Shown: positions 11,981 to 21,479 of the stretch, piece by piece
Position numbering within the stretch: position 1 is the first letter of the stretch
How the letters are laid out: every line of letters begins with the position of its first letter
Assembly: GCF_036711975.1 (NCBI RefSeq)
Contig: NC_091966.1
Location: 31,379,501-31,443,500, forward strand
Direction: 5' to 3'
DNA: 64,000 bases
Origin: Onthophagus taurus
Taxonomy: Eukaryota; Arthropoda; Insecta; Coleoptera; Scarabaeidae
Notes under the pieces: generated by a model
The model's input: the letters and a program-made list of their open reading frames with translations, nothing else
Told to the model about the DNA's origin: nothing
The model's database searches: none
Translations under genes and position numbers: made by a program

Positions 11981-12842
11981 TATTACGAAAAATATATCAC
12001 TTATAAAAAATATAGAACATGTGGGGTGTTTGAACATTGGCCACGTGTGAAACAACGCATATACCGTCTGCGCAGTACAAAAGTTTGTGCCATTTAAAAA
12101 CGACTTTCGTCTATAAGACACAAATTTTAAAATGTATGAATGGCAATAGATCATAGGACACTCAAAACCTTTTGCGTATATATACGGCAATCGTCCTTAA
12201 AGGGTTAAAAAATAAAACCCGAAACGAGAATTCTCGTTTCCCGATGCGAATGTGTTAAGTAATATTAACGAAATATGTGTCTTTAATTATTTGAGTTTTT
12301 TATGAAAACGATAAAGTTTTTTAAAAAATAATAAGAATAAAAAAAGTTTTAGAATTAAATTCCACCTGAAATGAAGTAATAATGTATTAAATCCGCCAAA
12401 AGGTTAAAAAATCTTGCAAAATTTAGGGTACCATCACCCTTAATCAACCCTTTGAAATGCCTCAATTGGACTCAACTTGCTACTAATACCCTTGGTACAC
12501 TCATAACATATACCAAATTTGGTTATTCTAGCTTAATGTATTAGGAAGATATTGAATGTATTAAACAATTAAGACTGAAATTTGAAGGCCTATAACTCCT
12601 CAGGGTTATGTTCATGTTAATTTATTGTCCCCTACATGTCTCTGCTCTGTGTCGGTTCTTATGTAAATCACCTTGTATAATAATTATAGAGTTTAAAATT
12701 TTTTGTCTAAATTATTATGATTGATTGATAAATTGAGGTTATGTCAAAGATTTTGTATAGAATTAAAATTTGTGTAATAAATTCAATGAGATTTATAATT
12801 TAAAACATAGTTTGTTTTTTATTTATTAATTGAAAGCTAAAT

Positions 12843-12901
12843 TTAAGTTTTTTCATCACTTTCATCATCGCTTGAAGAAGATGGTGGGAAATCTCTTTCA
12901 T
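12843..12901 (-). CDS. Tsr3: TSR3 18S rRNA aminocarboxypropyltransferase, exon 2
   Basis: This is a short terminal exon. The intron 12902-12950 (49 bp) runs from AAAAG|GTGAAT to TTTCTTAG|ATGAAAG on the minus strand. The join adds the acidic tail DERDFPPSSSSDDESDEKT and a stop at 12843. Serine/acidic C-terminal tails are usual in this family. AATAAA signals on the minus strand lie about 20 bases downstream (about 12827-12818). Confidence 0.8.
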
Positions 12902-12950
12902 CTAAGAAAATTAAAATAGATTTAAAATTAATACAAAATTGTGTATTCAC

Positions 12951-13557
12951 CTTTTCGTTTTAATTGAAGTTCTTGTTCCTTTTTTAAATATTTTCCTTGT
13001 TCTTCAACAACAGATTTACTATCACTACACCCTGCATAAATATCCAACAATTCTTTATTGAGTTCTACGAAAGAATGTCCCCAAGAAAATTTATCCAAAT
13101 AATGTTTAGCTTCCTTTTTATAACCAATAATATACAAAGTAGCTGCAATTGCTTCTACACAACTCAACTGACAAGGACGTCCGTAATTTATCGGATTAGC
13201 GGCTACTAAAAATGGTAATAAACGTCCATGTTGAGGTTTTAACGCCCCAAGAGGTGTCGAATCGATTTTAGCCCATGAACAATCAACAACAGCGATTCCT
13301 TTAGATTCTAGGATGTCTTTATCTGCAGGGCTTACGCATTTTTCAGCTGTTGGTGTTAATACTAAACCCGGGAAACGTTGTTTGATTTTAAGCGGTCTTA
13401 CTAGTCCTAAACGTGCTAATTTACGCCCTGAACATTTTTTTGGGTCGCATTGATTAAAATCCCACATTGCTACGGGAAAATTAATTTGTATCTCATCTTC
13501 TTCACTTGAATCGTCTTCAAGTTCTAAAGAACCTATTGTATCTTCTAATGTTGACAT
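12951..13557 (-). CDS. Tsr3: TSR3 18S rRNA aminocarboxypropyltransferase, exon 1
   Basis: Tsr3 transfers the 3-amino-3-carboxypropyl group from S-adenosylmethionine to N1-methylpseudouridine in helix 31 of 18S rRNA, a late cytoplasmic step of small-subunit maturation. The frame shows the family's blocks: MWDFNQCDPKKCSGRKLARL near the N-terminus, then LVLTPTAEKCVSPAD, VVDCSWAKID, HGRLLPFLVAANPINYGRP and LSCVEAIAATLYIIG. The last blocks contribute to SAM and RNA binding in known structures. The full protein is about 221 residues over two exons. The start is the first methionine, before an acidic N-terminal stretch. It is head to head with GLE1 across a duplicated promoter. Confidence 0.93.
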
Positions 13558-13751
13558 AATCTTAAATAGTTTATTATTTTAATTAAAACGTTTCAAAATA
13601 CACATAACCTCAAACGCTTCGGAACGTCAAAATAAACTTGATTGAGGTTATGTATGTTATGTTGTCAAATTCAATTTTATTGTAAAATTTTTGTTATAAC
13701 ACTAAAGAAAAACTATTAAGTCTTAAAATTACGTGATTATAAAACAACGTA
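13558..13751. promoter_or_regulatory. TSR3 promoter (first copy of the duplicated bidirectional promoter)
   Basis: This 194-bp segment upstream of TSR3 contains inverted AACCTCAAA (13605-13613) and TTGAGGTTATG (about 13642-13652) motifs. It ends with the leader that precedes the GLE1 start codon in the second copy (ATTATAAAACAACG near 13736-13749). The GLE1 coding start itself is missing from this copy. It is inferred to have been one bidirectional promoter before the tandem duplication. Confidence 0.55.
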
Positions 13752-14112
13752 AACGTCCATTTTGGGGTTTTAACGCCCCAAGAGGTGTCGAATCAATTTT
13801 AGCCCATTAACAATCAACAACAGCGATTTCTTTAGATTCGAAGATGTCTTTATCTGCGGGGCTTACGCATTTTTCAACTGTTGGTGTTAATACTAAACCC
13901 GTGAAACGTTGTTTGATTTTTAAGGGGTCTTACTAATCCTCATAGATAACTTGTACTAATCCTAAACGTGCTAATTTACGCCCTGAACACTTTTTTGGGT
14001 GGCATTGATTAAAATCCCACCTCGCTACGGGAAAATGAATTTGTATCTCATTTTCTTCACTTGAATCATATTCAAGTTCTAGAGAATCTATTGTATCTTC
14101 TAATGTTGACAT
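13752..14112 (-). pseudogene. Truncated TSR3 duplicate (5' fragment)
   Basis: This is a second copy of the first ~335 bp of TSR3 exon 1, in the same orientation, starting with the same ATG (14112-14110). It has an in-frame TAA where the intact gene has the serine of DCSWA (near 13808). It also carries an insertion of about 24 bp around 13937-13960 that repeats ACTAATCCT, and a one-base change of frame. It ends abruptly at 13752, where sequence matching TSR3 from 13221 joins the duplicated leader. It cannot make TSR3. It may be transcribed, because its promoter is also duplicated. Confidence 0.88.
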
Positions 14113-14291
14113 AATCTTAAATAGTTTATTTTAATTAAAATGTTTAAATACACATAACCTCAAAAGTTTCGGAACGTCAAAATAAACTTCATTGAGGTTA
14201 TGTATGTTGTCAAATTTTATTGTAAAATTTTTGTTATAATACTAAAGAAAAATTATTAAGTCTTAAAATTACGTAATTATAAAACGACGAT
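14113..14291. promoter_or_regulatory. GLE1 promoter (second copy of the duplicated bidirectional promoter)
   Basis: This sequence parallels 13558-13751, with AACCTCAAA (about 14156-14164) and TTGAGGTTATG (about 14193-14203) in inverted orientation. It runs directly into the GLE1 ATG at 14292. No TATA box is evident at a sensible distance. It is the only one of the two copies that adjoins GLE1, so it is the likely working promoter. Confidence 0.55.
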
Positions 14292-16223
14292 ATGGATGAC
14301 GACATTTATAATAAGTTAAAAAATTCAGCTTTTTCAAAAATGACAAGAGTGAGTCCAAAAAATAATAGAGTAACATTAGGACCGGAAGCAATAGCAACAT
14401 GTTCAACACCAAAAAAGAAAGTGCAAAAGTTGGCGCAAACCCCAAAAACAAAATATACAATATCTAACATAGCAAAACCATCTCCGATGAGTCGATTAAT
14501 AGCAGGGTTGGAGAAGTTAAAAATGGAAGATGCATATGAGGCAATAAATCAAAGGCATCAACAATTGGAGGAGTTTGAAAAGGAACAAAAAAATAAAATG
14601 AAACGTGCATGGCATTTACAACAACAATACATGGTGGCAAAAGTTCAAGACCAAGAATTTTTAATTTATCAAGCATTAGAAGAGCATAATAAAAATGCTG
14701 TTAAAAAAAACGAAAAGTTGCTTGAGTATTATCAAGAAATAGCTGAGAGACGACGAAAAAAAGATGAAGAATTACAAGAAAAGGAGCAACAAAAAAAGGA
14801 ATTATTAAGAATTATCGATGTTTTAAAAAGAGATCACACCGAATTTAGGGAGGGTTTCCAAGAAATTGTCAATTTGACAAAAACCCAAGATTCTGTCTAT
14901 TTAAAAACTAATTTAGGACATATCTCAACAAAATTAAAAGTATTAAACGGAAAAATGGATGAGGTTGTTGGAAAATGTAAAACTGGAAATGTTAGTCAAG
15001 AAGATGTGGTTCAATCGAGTAATAATTTAACAGAATTAAGAGGTTTACAAAATAAAATCGTTAATGAACTAGAAACAGAAAAAAGATTTAAAGAAGAAAA
15101 AATAAAAGAGGCAAAACTAAAAGAAGAAAAATTACGAGAGGAAAAATTAAAAGAAGAGAAACTAAAAGAAATGGAACGTTTAAAACAGGAACAATTAAAA
15201 GAACAGAAATTAAAAGAGGCGGCTAAAAAAGAAGAAATTAAATCAAATCCGATCCAACAACCAGGAAGTTTAAAAAAATTAGATGATATTGTTAGTATGA
15301 ATTCATTAAAACAATATTCAGAACTCCAAGATTTTCAAGTAAATGTACAAAACTCTTATAATCAATTAGAAAAAGATGAGAGTTTAAAACAATTTAAATT
15401 TGATTGTAAAAAAGCGATAAACATCCCTGTAAATGCTATTTCCGGGTTAAACCCCCAACATCTTTTAGATAAATACAATAGATTATCTCAACTTTTAGCC
15501 GGAAAATCAGTACAAGTTGGTGATAAACATTTTTCAGCTAGTATTCACCCTCAGGGTATTCTATATTGCATGGATTTATTGGCGAAAAAATTCGTTTTAC
15601 AAGGTGATCTAATGATATCGAGTAATCCTGAATCTGCGTTTTATTATGGAACGATTATAGTTTCACTTTGGAATCAATTTCCCGATTTTGGAAAATTAAT
15701 TTTAGCCCATTTTCATAAACAGTGTCCTTATCTAGTTCCCATTTATTTACCGAAATCAATTGATCAAACAGATAGGGATTATTATGAAAGTTTGGGGTAT
15801 AAATATAACGAAGATGGAACTGTTGAGAAACAAGACAAATTTTTAAAACGAATGATTGGAATTATACGTTTATATGCAGCCGTTATCATAAGTTTTCCCA
15901 AAAAGGACCAAGGTAGAAAAAATCCGTTGGGTTTAACAGAAGGTTGGAGATGGTTAACAGCTTTTCTAAATTTAGAACCAAGAGTGGATGTTACGGCTAC
16001 ATTATTACAAGCGTTTTTAGAAACGAGCGGATTTCAAATGCAAGCGCATTATGGAAAACAATTTGTTAAGTTGATGAAATATTTTCAAGTTAAATTTATG
16101 CCAATGTTGAAGAAGATCGATACTGGTGGGCCATTTACACGTTTAGAAGGTCTTTTACGCGAATATGTTAAAAGGGGACAATTTGAAAAACCTGGGGGAA
16201 TTTTAAAAGAGGGCTTTTGGTGA
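14292..16223 (+). CDS. Gle1: mRNA export factor GLE1
   Basis: GLE1 sits at the cytoplasmic face of the nuclear pore and, with inositol hexakisphosphate, activates the DEAD-box ATPase DDX19/Dbp5 to release exported mRNPs. The frame is 643 residues in a single exon. Residues about 75-330 are a long, highly charged coiled coil, ending in a run of near-repeats (KLKEEKLREEKLKEEKLKE). Residues about 365-640 form the conserved GLE1 helical domain, with KKAINIPVNAISGLNPQHLLDK at its start, then KHFSASIHPQGILYCMDLLAKK, YYGTIIVSLWNQFPDFGKLI, GLTEGWRWLTAFLNL and GFQMQAHYGKQFVKL. The length is close to that of other animal GLE1 proteins. It is transcribed away from TSR3. AATAAA motifs lie at 16234, 16325 and 16362. 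Confidence 0.96.
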   Translation: MDDDIYNKLKNSAFSKMTRVSPKNNRVTLGPEAIATCSTPKKKVQKLAQTPKTKYTISNIAKPSPMSRLIAGLEKLKMEDAYEAINQRHQQLEEFEKEQKNKMKRAWHLQQQYMVAKVQDQEFLIYQALEEHNKNAVKKNEKLLEYYQEIAERRRKKDEELQEKEQQKKELLRIIDVLKRDHTEFREGFQEIVNLTKTQDSVYLKTNLGHISTKLKVLNGKMDEVVGKCKTGNVSQEDVVQSSNNLTELRGLQNKIVNELETEKRFKEEKIKEAKLKEEKLREEKLKEEKLKEMERLKQEQLKEQKLKEAAKKEEIKSNPIQQPGSLKKLDDIVSMNSLKQYSELQDFQVNVQNSYNQLEKDESLKQFKFDCKKAINIPVNAISGLNPQHLLDKYNRLSQLLAGKSVQVGDKHFSASIHPQGILYCMDLLAKKFVLQGDLMISSNPESAFYYGTIIVSLWNQFPDFGKLILAHFHKQCPYLVPIYLPKSIDQTDRDYYESLGYKYNEDGTVEKQDKFLKRMIGIIRLYAAVIISFPKKDQGRKNPLGLTEGWRWLTAFLNLEPRVDVTATLLQAFLETSGFQMQAHYGKQFVKLMKYFQVKFMPMLKKIDTGGPFTRLEGLLREYVKRGQFEKPGGILKEGFW

Positions 16224-16779
16224 TTTTTATTTCAATAAAAAAATATCTCTGAAAATTACTATTTTTCTGCGACTATGTATAATTATATTTAATTTAGCAT
16301 ATTAAACACTTCATTTTAAGTTAAAATAAATATTTTGAATACTTTTTTTTTTAATTATTAATAAACCCTACAAAACTTAATTTATTTTTAACTCCAAAAA
16401 ATATCTACGAATGGCTGGATAGACAATCTCTGGTCTGATTAGCAAAACGCCAACTCTAGCAATGGATGTTCTGCTTGGCCTATCTCCTTTGCATTTGCAT
16501 ATGCTCCGACATGTCCTTCAGCATGTGCTTTCAGATTATACCAAGGTCCGTTGAGTACGGGGTGAGGTAGGAAACGTGACGTCATTGGAGGAAAAGTATA
16601 ATATAATATACAGGTGCCCATTATGTATGGAATATAGTATATATCTTGGTAAGTATCAACTTTATAAAAAAAAACAATCTATACAAAAGTTGTTTAATAT
16701 TTTGTTTTCCATAAATTTTTAAAAATTGTTTAAGAAAATTTAACTAATAACATGAATCTATATCCGAAATATCTATATC
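16224..16779. other. GLE1 3' region and unassigned sequence
   Basis: AT-rich 3' flank of GLE1. A short minus-strand open stretch (16621-16439) with HPVLNGPWYNLKAHAEGHVG is less AT-rich than its surroundings and could be a fragment of a coding element, but I do not recognise it. Nothing else is supported here. Confidence 0.4.
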
Positions 16780-17985
16780 CGAAATCGTCAAGACTAGATA
16801 TAGAACTAGAAACATTCGGGTTTAGCCGTCTTTTGAGACGTGCAGCTAAACCCGAATGATTCTAGTTCTAGGTCTAATGTTAGTTTTATTTCAGTAAAAA
16901 TAGACAACAATTGAACGCTTAGTAGTAATTAAAACTAGAACTAACACTAGACCTAGAACTAGAGAAATTCTGAAGACGCACGGCTAAACCCGAAAGTTTT
17001 CTAGTGTTAGTTCTAGTTTTAATGCAATAAAAATATACAACATAGTGATATCTAGCAACATCATGTTTGGACTCATTTTAAAGTTTTTTTTAATAAAAAA
17101 TACATCACGAAAGAACACCATGAAGTTGTCCATTTGTCTATTATATGATAAATAACTTCAGATTTAAAATGTCAACCTCAATTTTGACATATTTGCTATC
17201 TTCATTAAAAATCCTTTAAAATGAGTACAAACACGACATATTTATCTTCAATATTAATGCAGTTATGGTCAACTTCCGGTTAGAAATGTTAACGTCAATT
17301 TTGACATACTTGTAATTGTCGTAAAAAATCCTTTAAAATGAGCCCAAACATGATACGTTTAATTCCAATATTAGTCGAGATATAAGCAACTTCCGGTTTA
17401 AAATGTCAATGTCATTTTGATAAATTCTTAATTTTTATAAAATGTCTTAAAATTTATAACAAAAATAAAAAAAAATAAAAATTAAGGTTGGTACTAATAT
17501 TTAATAATTAAATTGCAATTTTTATTGTTGCTAACTTCGGGTTTATCGGTTTTTTTATTCAAACTTTTTTGTTTTTTGAGATAAGTGCGTCAAATTTGGA
17601 CTCATTTTAAAGGTTTTTTAATGAAGATGACAAATATGTCAAAATTAAAAGTTGAAAGTTCGAACTTTTTGGTTTTTTGAGATAAATGCGTCAAGTTTTC
17701 ACTCACTTTAAAGGTTATTTTATGAAGATTACGAATATAATAATAAAATTAAAGTTGACATTGACAACTGAAAGTTTTTTTCACGACTAAACCTGTCTGT
17801 TTCTAGTTCTAGGTCTTGTGTTAGTTCTAGTGATAGTGCTAGTGTAAAACTAGAACTATCACTAGACCAAGATCTAGAAATATTCGGGTTTAGCCATGCG
17901 TCTTTAGACTTTTCTAAGTTCTTGTCCAAGACGCCCGGCAAAACGTAAAACTTTCTAGTTCTAGGTCTAGTATTAGTTCGTTTTA
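16780..17985. repeat. Inverted repeat element with CTAG-rich hairpin ends
   Basis: Hairpin modules flank the region. At 16795-16870 CTAGAAACATTCGGGTTTAGC faces GCTAAACCCGAATGATTCTAG. Related modules lie at 16930-17025 and 17795-17970. Between them, blocks such as CCTTTAAAATGAG with CAATTTTGACATA (17165-17420) recur about every 125 bp and return inverted at 17590-17775. The outer arms carry many copies of CTAGTTCTAG/CTAGACCTAG. No coding sequence is evident. A further copy of the hairpin module sits at 62195-62275, so this is a dispersed family. Confidence 0.65.
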
Positions 17986-18197
17986 ATTGTTATTTAACCC
18001 TAAATTCTTGTACATTTTAATTGATCTAAAAATTTTTTTATTGATTTTTCCACTTACCTTGCTTATAATTTCATCCATTTACGCATTTTGAATTAAATAC
18101 AACCTTTAAATCCAATTAATTATGTGTTTTCATAGGTTTTCATCAAAAAAACTTAAATTCAACGTCAATTTTGACAAGCAACTGCAATATTTGGATC

Positions 18198-19674
18198 TTA
18201 ACCCTTTGTGTCCCGACGGTACTTTAAAGTACCAGTAGTTTTAAACACTCATTTTAAACTGTAGTAATCTATTCAGCCCATTTAGAGCTGTCGGTACTTT
18301 CTACTATACAAGAAAGAATCTGTATAAAAAATGACGCAATCCGCACTGTAGGGTTTTTAGGTATATTTAAACTTATTCATTCAGATGTGAGGTTAGAAGT
18401 TTAGTGAAAAGTGGTGTTGAATTTTGTTGTTCAAAAAGTCAAAAATTTATCTCTTTGATAAATGGTTTAATAACCATTTATCAAAAAGAAAGCATTCAGC
18501 TTTAGTTTAAAATAAGTCTCATTCCTTAATTTCAATAAATACGGTTTCCAGGAATTTTTAAATTAGCATCTTTTTTGACACCTTAGGTTATACGAAAATG
18601 TATGTAAGTTTTATTTCAACATTTTTTTTCTAATATTTTTCCAACCCAACAATTATTATACATCATTTTAAAGAGAAAGCTTTGAGCTTTAATTTAGAAT
18701 AAGTCTCATTCCTTAATTTCAATAAACACGGTTTCCAGGAATTTTTAAATTAGCATCTTTTTTGACACCTTAGGTTATACGAAAATGTAAGTTTTATTTC
18801 AACATTTTTTTTCTAATATTTTTCCAACCCAACCCAACAATTATTACACATCATTTTAAAGAGAAAGCTTTGAGCTTTAATTTAGAATAAGTTTCATTCC
18901 TTAATTTCAATAAACACGGCTTCCAGGAATTTTTAAATTAGCATCTTTTTTGACACTCTTAGGTTATACGAAAATGTAAGTTTTATTTCAACATTTTTTT
19001 TCCTAATATTTTTCCAATCCAACCCATCAATTATCATACATTATTTTAAAGAGAAAGCTTTGAGCTTTAATTTAGAATAAGTCTCATTCCTTAATTTCAA
19101 TAAATACGACTTCCAGGAATTTTTAAATTAGCATCTTTTTTGACACTTTTAGGTTATACGAAAATGTAAGTTTTGTTTCAACATTTTTTTTCTCAATATT
19201 TTTGCAATCCAACCCATCAATTATCATACATTATTTTAAAGAGAAAGCTGCGAGCTTTAATTTAGAATAAGTCTCATTCCTTAATTTCAATAAATACGGC
19301 TTGCAGGAATTTTTAAATTAGCATCTTTTTTGACACTTTCAGGTTATACGAAAATGTTAGTTTTAAATCAATACTCTTTTTCTCAATATTTTTCTAATTC
19401 AACCCAACGATTATAATACATTGATTTAAACAGAAAGCTTTAAGCTTCAATTTACAATAAGTTTCATTTCTAAATTTCAATAAACACGGCTTCCAGGAAT
19501 TTTTGAATTAGCATCTTTTTTGACACTTAGATTATGCGAAAATAGGGGGATTACATATTTTGCTAAAATTGATTCCAAAGGCCTTTACTGAGTGTATTTT
19601 GATAGCGTTTTAATTCTGTCTGATTCTGTCACAAAGTTTCAAAATTTTTCACTTCTTGGGACACAAAGGGTTAA
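18198..19674. mobile_element. Non-autonomous piggyBac element with internal tandem array
   Basis: The ends are TTAA|CCCTTTGTGTCCC (18198-18214) and GGGACACAAAGGG|TTAA (19658-19674). This is a perfect 13-bp terminal inverted repeat inside a TTAA duplication, the hallmark of piggyBac insertion. It contains no transposase. Most of its length is a tandem array (see next entry). The intact ends suggest a fairly recent insertion. Confidence 0.9.
18485..19540 (+). repeat. ~188-bp tandem repeat, about 5.5 copies, inside the piggyBac element
   Basis: Units start near 18488, 18672, 18861, 19049, 19242 and 19430. Each carries AAGTCTCATTCCTTAATTTC, then TTCCAGGAATTTTTAAATTAG, GCATCTTTTTTGACAC and AGGTTATACGAAAATG in the same order. 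The first and last copies are the most divergent, and the inner ones are nearly identical. No conserved reading frame is seen. Confidence 0.9.
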
Positions 19675-19844
19675 TCACAGTGGAAACCGAGTCAAGTTGG
19701 ATAACCTTAAAATAATAAAATTTTATTCCGATCTTTTTATCAATTTTAAAACAATTCGAATTCTTTACGAGTATCTCGCATTCATAACAAATTCGTTAAT
19801 TGTAGTTAATTTAAATCGATTCTAATTAAGAGAAATAAATTAAA

Positions 19845-20420
19845 AATATCTTTTTTTGAAGAAGATTTTCCATTGGATGCTGGAGATGAAGGACCATTAG
19901 TTGAGAATCTGCAGCCTCTGATTGCTGATAAACGTCAATTCCTCGTAGAGCAAGCATAATCATCAAATCAAGAAGTAGCGACTAATAAAACATCTGTGAT
20001 TGTTTTTAAAGACTTGTCGCCTATTCCTGGACCAAGCGGTATTTCTTGGAAACTCACAAGAAATCAATATTCAGTTATATTAACGGATTCAGGGCAGAAG
20101 TCTATACTTGAGAAAAAAAATGAAAAACAACTAAAGCTTCTCTCGGAAATCACTAGAGTTTCATCTAGCAAATAGATCCGCGATTCCAAAATACAGTACA
20201 TCAATTTGTGAAGATTCATCTTCAGAGTCAGATGTAGATCTAAAAGAAATCTGCCAAAACTCCTCTGATGATGATAATTGGTCAGAAATGAGTGAAAATG
20301 AAGATGAGCGAAAATCTAACAAAACAAGTTTTATGCTTAAAAAACAATTAGAGTTGAAGGAAAAAGATTTTGTGATTGTTTCAAACGACAAAATCATATT
20401 TAAATCACCCGCCATGTACC
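19845..20420 (+). pseudogene. Possible DDE transposase C-terminal remnant
   Basis: A broken plus-strand frame reads DFPLDAGDEGPLVENLQPL, then a stop, then KDLSPIPGPSG and ILTDSGQKSILEKK. A serine/proline-rich tail with such a (L/I)SPIP block is something I associate with pogo/Tigger-like transposases, but this is weak. It is followed by acidic serine-rich sequence in another frame (20200-20330). No host gene is recognised. It could equally be a fragment of an unknown element. Confidence 0.3.
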
Positions 20421-20814
20421 TATTTCTAATAACCTGAAGAGGGCGCTGATAACATAGCGTTGATTTCCGTAACCTGTCCACCATCTTCCTTTCATTCTGA
20501 CGCCTCAACACGGTGAGTACCATTTCGTTCAGTTCATCCCAATATTCGCTAGAAACAACTCATTTTAGCTTTTATTAAACTAAAATAATGATTTCTATTC
20601 GTATTGTAATGAAGCATTCAATATTTATTGAATTAATCTGGTAATTTAAAGTTTTTATTGTTTACCACGTGTTCAAATTTTTTCTTACTTTCTTATAAAT
20701 TTTAATGATGATTACCACAAACCACTTCTCGAAGCCTTCGATGAAGACAAAACTCATCACCCATCTATACTGATTAAAAAAAATTAAATTAATTTTTTTA
20801 AGTTAACGTCAAGG

Positions 20815-20853
20815 AAACATTTTGAGGTTAGTTTGTGTTTGTTCTAGGTTAAG
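20815..20853 (+). promoter_or_regulatory. RpL28 leader with TTGAGGTTA motif
   Basis: TTTTGAGGTTAG lies at about 20820-20831, some 25 bases before the RpL28 ATG. A second GGTTAAG abuts the start codon. The motif matches those before TSR3, GLE1, MED23 and (inverted) MED24. The role is inferred. Confidence 0.4.
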
Positions 20854-20940
20854 ATGTCTTCGCATTTGGTGTGGAGCATAATTCGTAATAACAATGCATT
20901 CCTTCTCAAGAAGAGGAATATTGACAAACCGTTCAGTACT
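20854..20940 (+). CDS. RpL28: Ribosomal protein eL28 (RpL28), exon 1
   Basis: eL28 is a structural protein of the large cytosolic ribosomal subunit. Exon 1 encodes [20 protein letters not shown] and RNIDKPFST (29 codons), the typical eL28 N-terminus. The donor is ACT|GTAAGTAC at 20941, phase 0. With exons 2-4 the protein is 140 residues, the usual size for the family. Introns 1 and 3 each host a C/D snoRNA, a common arrangement in ribosomal protein genes. Confidence 0.95.
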
Positions 20941-20999
20941 GTAAGTACGTAATCTTTTTTTTATGTTATCTATTTAGTACTCATAATAAGAACTCAATG

Positions 21000-21068
21000 T
21001 GTTTATGATGATACGTAACCACCAAGATCTCTGATTTGTGATTATATTCTTTGCTACTTCTGATGTAT
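21000..21068 (+). ncRNA. C/D-box snoRNA in RpL28 intron 1 (anti-28S, double guide)
   Basis: The boxes are C ATGATGA (21005-21011), D' CTGA (21031-21034), C' GTGATTA (21038-21044) and D CTGA (21060-21063). The 13-base ACCACCAAGATCT (21018-21030) directly before D' is complementary to the conserved 28S rRNA segment AGATCTTGGTGGT. TTTGCTACT (21050-21058), one base before D, is complementary to AGTAGCAAA, the segment that follows immediately in 28S as I recall it. By the box-plus-five rule the targets would be the C of GATC and the A of AGTAGC. The terminal stem is weak. rRNA complementarity is from memory. Confidence 0.8.
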
Positions 21069-21138
21069 TTTTTTATACACAACATATATTATTTAAATGG
21101 TTTGATTTATTAAATAAGTTTGTTTCTTGTTTAAATAG

Positions 21139-21267
21139 GAACCTATGAATTTGACCAATTTAAACTCCTACAGATATAATGGGTTAGTTCATAAAAAAGC
21201 TGTAGGTATTGTAGATGCCACTGATAAAAAAGGATTTACGGTTGTTTATAAGAAAGCTAATAAACAA
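21139..21267 (+). CDS. RpL28: Ribosomal protein eL28 (RpL28), exon 2
   Basis: The acceptor is TTAAATAG|GAACCT. The exon encodes [20 protein letters not shown] and [19 protein letters not shown] to NKQ (43 codons, phase 0 at both ends). The block [17 protein letters not shown] is diagnostic for eL28. The donor is CAA|GTAGGT. The following intron is only 58 bp and has no room for a snoRNA. Confidence 0.95.
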
Positions 21268-21325
21268 GTAGGTATAAATGAAATGTGTTATGTTTGATAA
21301 TTGCTATAATTCGTTATTCTTATAG

Positions 21326-21439
21326 AATAAGCCAAGAAAAAATATAATTAAAACTACCATGAAGGCTGGTCCAAGACGTTCTTTGGCTAAGTTGAAGAAT
21401 TTAATGCAAAAGAATAGATATCGTACCGATTTGACCAAG
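21326..21439 (+). CDS. RpL28: Ribosomal protein eL28 (RpL28), exon 3
   Basis: The acceptor is TTATAG|AATAAG and the donor AAG|GTAATT. The exon gives 38 codons in frame, with NKPRKNIIKTTMKAGPRRSL and the basic stretch KLKNLMQKNRYRTDLTK. It is rich in lysine and arginine, as expected of the rRNA-contacting part. Confidence 0.94.
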
Positions 21440-21479
21440 GTAATTTTATTTAATTTATTAAAATTTGATTAAAATCTTA

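Larger units (their letters stand above)
8542..12677. mobile_element. 4.1-kb long-TIR composite transposon between MED24 and TSR3
   Basis: The left arm (8542 to about 8838) starts TACAGGGTGATTCATATAAG. The right arm (about 12267-12677) ends with the reverse complement, so rc reads TACAAGGTGATTTACATAAG. Further matching blocks are AACCTTTTGGCGGATTT (about 8709) against its complement near 12390, and AAAGACACATATTTC (8822) against its complement near 12268. The right arm is longer because of an extra ~120 bp. The interior contains a MITE and two broken piggyBac transposase fragments. It begins about 90 bp after the MED24 stop. Confidence 0.78.

Noticed and set aside
18485..19540. Regular repeats as a CRISPR array
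   Set aside because: Units are ~188 bp with no short conserved repeat plus unique spacers, and the context is an insect nuclear genome.
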